Origin: UBA4719 sp035654835
Lineage (GTDB): Bacteria; Actinomycetota; Actinomycetes; Actinomycetales; Dermatophilaceae
Direction of reading: 5' to 3'
Length of the DNA: 11,924 nucleotides
Assembly: GCA_035654835.1 (NCBI GenBank)
Contig: DASRVZ010000031.1
Location: 1-11,924, forward strand
Shown here: positions 9,046 to 11,924 of the stretch, one piece after another
How positions within the stretch are numbered: position 1 is the first letter of the stretch
Layout of the letters: every line of letters begins with the position of its first letter
Made by a program: the position numbers and the translations under genes
The notes under the pieces: model-generated
Databases searched by the model: none
The model's input: only the letters and a program-made list of their open reading frames with translations
Told to the model about the DNA's origin: nothing

Positions 9046-9633
9046 ATGGGCCAAGACCCTCCCGGGTGGTACTACGTCGGCAACGGACAGCTGCGGTACA
9101 AGTTCGGTGACTTCTGGACTGACCAGTACAAGACGATTGGCCACTCCGAACGAGCGGGTCCGACGGCGAGCATGGAATCGCCGCATCCTGCCCTTGCGCA
9201 GACCTCGCCCAACGTGAGTTTGACCCGCCTGAGAATGCCACGTCTGATGATTGCGGTCTGCGCCTGCTTGCTCGGACTCGGTGTGGGCGGTGGGCTGCTC
9301 AAACCTGATATTCGACATGAAATGGTCTCGTGGGCGGCAGCGCAGGCGAGCCAGCTTTCATCCCTGATCTCTCGGCCAGGGCTCCCCACGCCAGCAACGT
9401 CACGTGAGGCAACGGTGAAAGCCGATGCCAAGGCGAAGGCCGATGCCAAGGCGAAGGCCGATGCCAAGGCCGCGGCGAGGGTGAAGTCGACGCCACCCCA
9501 CGTGGTACCGCACGCGCCGGCGGTCAAGCCGGAGACCAAGGCCGCCGAGCCGGCCCCTTCAGCAGCCCATGCCGTTACGAAGCCCCCGGTTACACCACCG
9601 TCCAGCACCCCAAGTCAACACAGCGTTCGGTGA
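9046..9633 (+). CDS. W-Y-V-G motif (DUF2510-like) membrane protein with Lys/Ala repeat, paralogue 2
   Basis: A 195-residue protein of unknown function. Its N-terminal motif is nearly identical to that of the upstream paralogue (PPGWYYVGNGQLRYK, W24-T-D-Q27), with the same residues at the same numbers. One membrane helix lies at about 67-85 (LMIAVCACLLGLGVGGGLL). The tail is different: a short helical stretch, then three near-perfect KADAKA units (about 125-142) and a Pro/Ala/Lys/Thr-rich end typical of a cell-wall-spanning or unstructured segment. The ATG at 9046 has AGGAGG 5 bases upstream; an in-frame GTG two codons earlier is too close to it. The 76-bp gap from paralogue 1 has a weak TATAGG-type -10 (about 9014) and no obvious terminator, so co-transcription is possible. 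Confidence 0.83.
   Translation: MGQDPPGWYYVGNGQLRYKFGDFWTDQYKTIGHSERAGPTASMESPHPALAQTSPNVSLTRLRMPRLMIAVCACLLGLGVGGGLLKPDIRHEMVSWAAAQASQLSSLISRPGLPTPATSREATVKADAKAKADAKAKADAKAAARVKSTPPHVVPHAPAVKPETKAAEPAPSAAHAVTKPPVTPPSSTPSQHSVR
9421..9470 (+). repeat. 18-bp tandem repeat coding KADAKA
   Basis: The unit GCCGATGCCAAGGCGAAG occurs at 9421-9438 and again, identically, at 9439-9456, followed by a 14-base partial third copy to 9470. It encodes a charged Ala/Lys/Asp helix in the outer tail of paralogue 2. The perfect identity suggests recent slippage and likely length variation between strains. Confidence 0.92.
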
Positions 9634-9664
9634 CCAACCCCCGCTGAGCATGTCGGCAGCCTGG

Positions 9665-9689
9665 ACCCTCGGGGCTGGTGGTCGAGGGT
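9665..9689. terminator. Possible bidirectional terminator hairpin
   Basis: ACCCTCG (9665-9671) and CGAGGGT (9683-9689) can form a 7-bp stem with an 11-base loop, midway between two convergent genes that end at 9633 and 9710. There is no T tract, as is common for terminators in high-GC actinobacteria. The placement is more convincing than the stem strength. Confidence 0.42.
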
Positions 9690-9709
9690 GAGCACGCTCA
9701 ACGGGTGAC

Positions 9710-9958
9710 TCAGCTGGCTCGGCGGACGCGGGCATTGCGTCGTTTGAGCGCACGGCGTTCGTCGTCGGACAGTCCGCCCCACACTCCCGCGTCCTGGCGG
9801 GGCTCCATGGCCCAACTGAGGCAGGTGTCAATCACTTCGCAGCGACGGCAGACAGTTTTTGCTTTCTCGATCTGGAGAAAAGCAGGTTCGGTGTTCCCGA
9901 TGGGGAAGAACATCTCGGGGTCCTCGTCCAGGCAGGCAGCACGCTTGCGCCATGTCAT
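9710..9958 (-). CDS. whiB1: WhiB1-type iron-sulfur transcriptional regulator
   Basis: An 82-residue Wbl protein, an actinobacteria-specific [4Fe-4S] regulator that senses NO or redox state and works with the primary sigma factor. The four cluster ligands are Cys9, Cys37, Cys40 and Cys46, at the spacing of the Mycobacterium tuberculosis WhiB1 cysteines as I recall it. The G-V-W-G-G turn is at 58-62, and the basic DNA-binding tail ERRALKRRNARVRR ends the protein. The start MTWRKRAACLDEDPE is typical of WhiB1. I chose ATG 9958, with AAGGAG 10 bases upstream; an in-frame TTG at 9967 would sit almost on top of that site. WhiB1 is essential in mycobacteria; essentiality here is an inference. The gene is convergent with paralogue 2. 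Confidence 0.93.
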   Translation of the reverse strand: MTWRKRAACLDEDPEMFFPIGNTEPAFLQIEKAKTVCRRCEVIDTCLSWAMEPRQDAGVWGGLSDDERRALKRRNARVRRAS

Positions 9959-10279
9959 GAGGATCAAGCTCCTTGAGTCAAGGACCTGGGGGTGAGCGTC
10001 GTGTGAGTCGGTCCAGGCGGCGCGTCTGTGGTGTCACGGGGACGTCCATGGCCAACATTCAAGTCAACGCCACGGTCACCCCCAAAGTCAACGTCCACGT
10101 CATACGAACTGCACGTTTCAGCAAACCCGCCCGACTCAGGTCAAGAACGACTGACCCGAATCGTGCCGGTCAGCCACATCACGCAAGGAGGCCGCGAGAG
10201 ATCGATCGACTCGCGGTCTCCGCGCCTTCCCCGCCGACGGTTCCGCACGCTCGACGGCATGCCAATGTGCCGGGCAGCC
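9959..10279. other. Gene-free leader between whiB1 and the third W-Y-V-G gene
   Basis: No convincing ORF is seen in this 321-bp interval on either strand; the open frames are Arg/Pro/Ser-rich and lack family features. It must hold the whiB1 promoter and any 3' end signal of the gene at 10280. Two exact copies of CGTTGACTT (minus strand) lie 24 bp apart at 10093-10085 and 10069-10061. I could not pair them with a good -10, and found no full CRP-type palindrome of the kind known at mycobacterial whiB1. Confidence 0.5.
10151..10173 (-). terminator. Possible terminator after the third W-Y-V-G gene
   Basis: CTGACC (10151-10156) and GGTCAG (10168-10173) form a 6-bp GC-rich stem with an 11-base loop. 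In the leftward direction it is followed by TCGTTCTT. It lies about 107 bp downstream of the stop at 10280 and upstream of whiB1, so it could separate the two transcripts. The stem is short, so the call is tentative. Confidence 0.33.
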
Positions 10280-10807
10280 CTAGTCGAAGAGCTGGATGGT
10301 GGGGACGTCCTGTTGGCTGCCGAAGGTGCTGTCCAGCGTCGTGGAACGCGAGTAGGCACACCAATCTGTCCCGTCCCATCGAAGGTGGGGGTTCTGCACG
10401 GTGACCGGGAGGCTGCGGTACGGGATGCGTGCTCCGGGGTGCATCACCCAGTCTCCGCTGGACGGTTGCTCCCGTGGGGTGGAGTTGAAGTCCCCCAAGA
10501 GGGCTGTCTTGCTGCCATCTGCATCGAACGTGATGGCATACGGAGGCATGCCGCAGAAGAACACGTAGTTGCCGGTCTCATTGGTCAGAGTGCCCAGCAG
10601 GGTCGCCGTCGAACCGTAAACCAGTATCTGTGATCGAGCCACCATCGCGCCGTCGGAGTCGGCAGCCAGCCGCTTGTATGCGGTGGGCGACGGGCGTGGG
10701 GCTCGGTGGTTGTCAACTGGCTGGTGCTGGTTCCTCCAGCCGTCAGCGTCCTTGACCCGCAGCAGCCTCTTTCCGACCTGGTACCACCGGAGTCGATGCC
10801 GGCCCAA
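10280..10807 (-). CDS. Third W-Y-V-G motif protein, diverged paralogue without membrane helix
   Basis: A 175-residue protein of unknown function. From a TTG at 10807-10805 it begins MGRHRLRWYQVGKRLLRVK. Aligned without gaps to the two plus-strand paralogues it keeps W8, Y9, V11, G12, L16, R17, K19, W24 and Q27, which fixes the start. AGGAG lies 6 bases upstream, at the place expected from the paralogues. The frame is open upstream to a GTG at 10957, but that stretch overlaps a broken small ORF and is probably not translated. No membrane helix is evident. The body has VYGSTATLLGTLTNETGNYVF and FDADGSKTALLGDFN, suggesting a small beta-rich domain. Near the C-terminus PHLRWDGTDW resembles the L-R-x-W-D-G-x-x-W core of DUF2510. 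It may be a soluble relative or partner of the two membrane paralogues. Confidence 0.68.
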   Translation of the reverse strand: MGRHRLRWYQVGKRLLRVKDADGWRNQHQPVDNHRAPRPSPTAYKRLAADSDGAMVARSQILVYGSTATLLGTLTNETGNYVFFCGMPPYAITFDADGSKTALLGDFNSTPREQPSSGDWVMHPGARIPYRSLPVTVQNPHLRWDGTDWCAYSRSTTLDSTFGSQQDVPTIQLFD

Positions 10808-10839
10808 GAGTGACTCCTGCGATCCCGGCCACAGCGCCT

Positions 10840-11032
10840 TCACGGTGGGGGCCGTCGTAGCCCGGTCCCATCTCTCCCCTGGTTCATCACTAACTTGGTG
10901 AAGCAGTCCCAGAGCCAGTCCAGGACCGTGGTCACTGGCTTCTTCATGAGAACTCACGATCCGCTCCCAAAGCGACTATGTCGTCAGGCAACTGACGTAA
11001 CCGGGCACCGGTTTGTTGGGGTAGATCGTCAT
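10840..11032 (-). pseudogene. Broken copy of the small MTIY protein gene
   Basis: It begins MTIYPNKPVPGYVSCLTT, then hits TAG (10978-10976). It continues SLWERIVS and needs a one-base shift at about 10951 to go on as LMKKPVTTVLDWLWDCFTK, ending at TGA 10842-10840. Compared with the intact gene at 11247-11447, the matches are MTIY.N.P..GYVSCLTT, W.RIVS, then VT...DW..D.F. The total length of 193 bases (3n+1) fits a single inserted base. It lies between a 54-residue ORF and the third W-Y-V-G gene on the same strand. The alternative frame (DDLPQ...LPDD...ADRE) is open through this copy but lacks the frame-crossing conservation. Confidence 0.6.
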
Positions 11033-11059
11033 GATCCATGCGGGCGAAGAACCTGCGCC
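10897..11059. repeat. Direct repeat copy A (163 bp) of a diverged duplication
   Basis: This segment matches 11313-11474 in the same orientation, about two thirds identical by eye, and longer by exactly one base (near 10951). Best-conserved stretches include TGTCGTCAGGCA, GGTAGATCGTCA and CTCACGATCCGCT on the plus strand. It covers the broken small ORF and about 27 bases of its leader. Confidence 0.75.
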
Positions 11060-11080
11060 AGCGACGCAAGGAACGGCTGT

Positions 11081-11245
11081 TCAACTTGCCTTGGCGGATG
11101 TGACGTTTGCGTCGCCCTGGACGTTGAGGTCTTTCAGGTCCGCGATGACTTGGAGGCGGACTTGTGCGCAACAAGTGTGGCCGCAGCTTTGCTCCTCCCA
11201 CGCTGCTGCTAGTTGTCGCTCCAGGAACTCTTTCAGGTCGCCCAT
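11081..11245 (-). CDS. Unknown 54-residue protein with CGHTCC motif
   Basis: MGDLKEFLERQLAAAWEEQ is an amphipathic acidic helix. It is followed by Cys-Gly-His-Thr-Cys-Cys (about 21-26), then a second helix-like stretch and a polar end (NVTSAKAS). Three cysteines and a histidine within six residues could bind metal or form disulfides; this is inference. The ATG at 11245 has GGGGAG 6 bases upstream, inside the end of the preceding small ORF, which stops one base earlier, so the two look translationally coupled. A longer reading from an upstream start is possible but lacks this ribosome site. I do not recognise a family. It is likely real because of the site, the spacing and the C-ending codons. 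Confidence 0.5.
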   Translation of the reverse strand: MGDLKEFLERQLAAAWEEQSCGHTCCAQVRLQVIADLKDLNVQGDANVTSAKAS

Positions 11246-11246
11246 C

Positions 11247-11447
11247 TCAGACTCCCCACTCCCTAATCTTGCGGCACACAGCTCCTCCTGAAACAGGAAC
11301 ATCTGCTGAAGTGCTGAAGCGGTCACGGAACCAGTCCGGGATCGCAGTCACTCGCGTCCTCACGAGGCTCACGATCCGCTGCCACATAGTGTTTGTCGTC
11401 AGGCAGCTCACGTATCCATAAATGGGGCGGTTGCGGTAGATCGTCAC
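11247..11447 (-). CDS. Unknown 66-residue small protein, intact MTIY copy
   Basis: It begins at GTG (11447-11445): MTIYRNRPIYGYVSCLTT, then MWQRIVSLVRTRVTAIPDWFRDRF, ending with a Ser/Val/Gly-rich tail and WGV. The middle could be a short amphipathic helix; no domain is recognised. Support for coding is comparative. Against the broken copy at 10840-11032, several changes are third-position and silent (GGA/GGT, GTG/GTC, AGC/AGT, ACT/ACC), others are conservative (I/V, R/K, S/T), and all aligned Trp codons but one are kept. No clear ribosome site is seen, and a TAG lies two codons upstream in the same frame, so a longer ancestral ORF is possible. The next ORF starts one base after its stop. Confidence 0.45.
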   Translation of the reverse strand: MTIYRNRPIYGYVSCLTTNTMWQRIVSLVRTRVTAIPDWFRDRFSTSADVPVSGGAVCRKIREWGV

Positions 11448-11474
11448 CCACTATTCGGGCGATGACCCTGCCCA
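11313..11474. repeat. Direct repeat copy B (162 bp) of a diverged duplication
   Basis: Partner of 10897-11059, offset by 415 bp in direct orientation. It spans the leader and first two thirds of the intact small ORF. The duplication boundaries I give are where matching fades by eye. Confidence 0.75.
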
Positions 11475-11729
11475 GCTTGGGCTTGATCCGGCGATCAGGG
11501 AGTCGCCGTCAGGCTTTGGACCGATACGGAGCAAGAGGCGGTGGTGAGGGTATGCGCAGTGGCACCGTCTGGTCTGGCGGATAGACCTGGGCTTGGCTGG
11601 AGGGTCTCGGAAGTCACAGCCAGTTTGGGTGGCCCGCCACTCCACCTCCTCCCCCTCACCCTTCTGGACAACCGAGACCCACAGGAAGGTTGCATCATGC
11701 AGGGTCCACCACTCACACCGTCCTCCCAC
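11451..11729 (-). CDS. Possible unknown ORF of about 92 residues
   Basis: An open frame from GTG (11729) reads GGRCEWWTLHDATFLWVS, then VEWRATQTGCDFRDPPAKP and a Cys/His/Arg-rich part (TRRCHCAYPHH), ending SWAGSSPE before TAG. It has several Trp and Cys residues. There is no ribosome site at the GTG; an internal GTG near 11640 follows AGGGGGAGGAG. It ends two codons before, and in the same frame as, the 66-residue ORF. The last codons (AGSSP) also match the leader of the broken copy. It may be a real gene, one half of a gene split by the TAG, or chance. Without it, 11448-11750 holds nothing else I can support. Confidence 0.28.
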   Translation of the reverse strand: MGGRCEWWTLHDATFLWVSVVQKGEGEEVEWRATQTGCDFRDPPAKPRSIRQTRRCHCAYPHHRLLLRIGPKPDGDSLIAGSSPSWAGSSPE

Positions 11730-11752
11730 ACGATGGCTAGTCTTTTTTGGGG

Positions 11753-11766
11753 TTGACCGGGCGGTC
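11753..11766 (+). promoter_or_regulatory. Operator-like palindrome 1, overlapping the -35
   Basis: TTGACCGGGCGGTC contains, with the next base, TGACCG-GG-CGGTCA (11754-11767), a perfect palindrome with 6-bp arms. Such sequences are common among TetR-family operators in actinobacteria. It overlaps the -35 hexamer, where binding would block RNA polymerase. No regulator gene is visible in the window. Confidence 0.55.
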
Positions 11767-11780
11767 AGTCAGGGTATAAA
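11753..11780 (+). promoter_or_regulatory. Sigma70-type promoter for the right-edge gene
   Basis: TTGACC (11753-11758) and TATAAA (11775-11780) are separated by 16 bp (17 if the -10 is read as ATAAAT). This is the best -35/-10 pair in the window, and A/T-rich for this DNA. It lies about 60 bp upstream of the ATG at 11839, leaving a short leader. Confidence 0.68.
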
Positions 11781-11796
11781 TAGCAGTATCGGTCCG

Positions 11797-11810
11797 TTGA
11801 CCGGGCGGAC
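11797..11810 (+). promoter_or_regulatory. Operator-like box 2, downstream of the -10
   Basis: TTGACCGGGCGGAC repeats the first 12 bases of box 1 exactly, starting 44 bp (about four helical turns) further on, past the expected transcription start. It also sits inside a wider inverted repeat, GGTCCG (11791-11796) with CGGACC (11806-11811). Two in-phase sites either side of a -10 suggest cooperative repression. Confidence 0.5.
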
Positions 11811-11838
11811 CATCCAGTACGAGAGGTGGTTGGTTTGC

Positions 11839-11924
11839 ATGAGTGGTAAGAAGTTTCTAGGCCTGGCTGCCCTTGTCGCGGGCATCTATGCGGTATTTTC
11901 CCCGATCTGGACAAACAACCCGAC
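11839..11924 (+). CDS. N-terminus of an unknown membrane or exported protein, cut by right edge
   Basis: Only 28 codons are visible: MSGKKFLGLAALVAGIYAVF, then SPIWTNNP. Two lysines followed by a hydrophobic run of about 15 residues (6-20) look like a signal peptide or membrane anchor. The ATG follows AGAGGTGG about 9 bases upstream and a strong promoter with paired operator-like boxes. It is divergent from the small minus-strand ORFs. The family cannot be named from this fragment. Confidence 0.72.
   Translation, partial: MSGKKFLGLAALVAGIYAVFSPIWTNNP

Noticed and set aside
10028..10633. A 201-codon plus-strand open frame
   Set aside because: It lies mostly antisense to the third W-Y-V-G gene, whose head aligns residue by residue with two paralogues; the plus frame has no family features and no good ribosome site.
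10808..10957. N-terminal extension of the third W-Y-V-G gene to a GTG at 10957
   Set aside because: These bases belong to the broken MTIY copy; the paralogues start exactly at the position of the later TTG.

Overview
The window looks like chromosomal DNA of a high-GC Gram-positive bacterium (Actinomycetota). It carries a WhiB1-type iron-sulfur regulator, the mraZ-rsmH-ftsL-ftsI head of an actinobacterial division and cell wall (dcw) cluster, and three short-tryptophan-motif proteins resembling DUF2510. GTG and TTG starts are common. Order Micrococcales is my best guess, from gene order and protein style only.

Layout. (1) Positions 1-2560, minus strand: start of the dcw cluster, read right to left as mraZ, rsmH, an FtsL-like protein and the N-terminal part of FtsI, which runs off the left edge. 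rsmH and ftsL overlap by ATGA, and ftsI starts a few bases after ftsL stops. (2) Positions 2561-2823: divergent control region with three exactly 10-bp-spaced MraZ boxes. (3) Positions 2824-7552, plus strand: a MoxR AAA+ ATPase, a DUF58 membrane protein and a large TgpA-like transglutaminase membrane protein. The last two overlap by ATGA. (4) Positions 7590-8075, minus strand: a decayed CorA-type magnesium transporter gene with one inserted base and no C-terminal half. (5) Positions 8256-9633, plus strand: two tandem paralogues with the same N-terminal W8-Y9-V11-G12...W24 motif, each with a different membrane-anchored tail. (6) Positions 9710-9958, minus strand: whiB1. (7) Positions 10280-10807, minus strand: a third, more diverged W-Y-V-G protein, recognised by a TTG start that lines up without gaps with the ATG starts of the other two. 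(8) Positions 10840-11729, minus strand: small unknown ORFs inside a 162/163-bp duplication, one copy intact and the other broken by a stop and a frameshift. (9) Positions 11753-11924, plus strand: a clear promoter between two TTGACCGGGCGG boxes, then the start of a membrane or exported protein cut by the right edge.

How the parts relate. The left half is conserved envelope and division machinery: MraZ autoregulates the dcw genes, RsmH modifies 16S rRNA, FtsL and FtsI build the septum, and the MoxR/DUF58/transglutaminase trio probably acts on an envelope substrate. The right half is accessory and looks younger. It has duplicated genes, pseudogenes, short ORFs, a tandem repeat and a likely repressor-controlled promoter. 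The least ordinary content is the three-member W-Y-V-G family around whiB1 and the duplicated microprotein locus beside it. No CRISPR array, rRNA, tRNA or transposase was seen.
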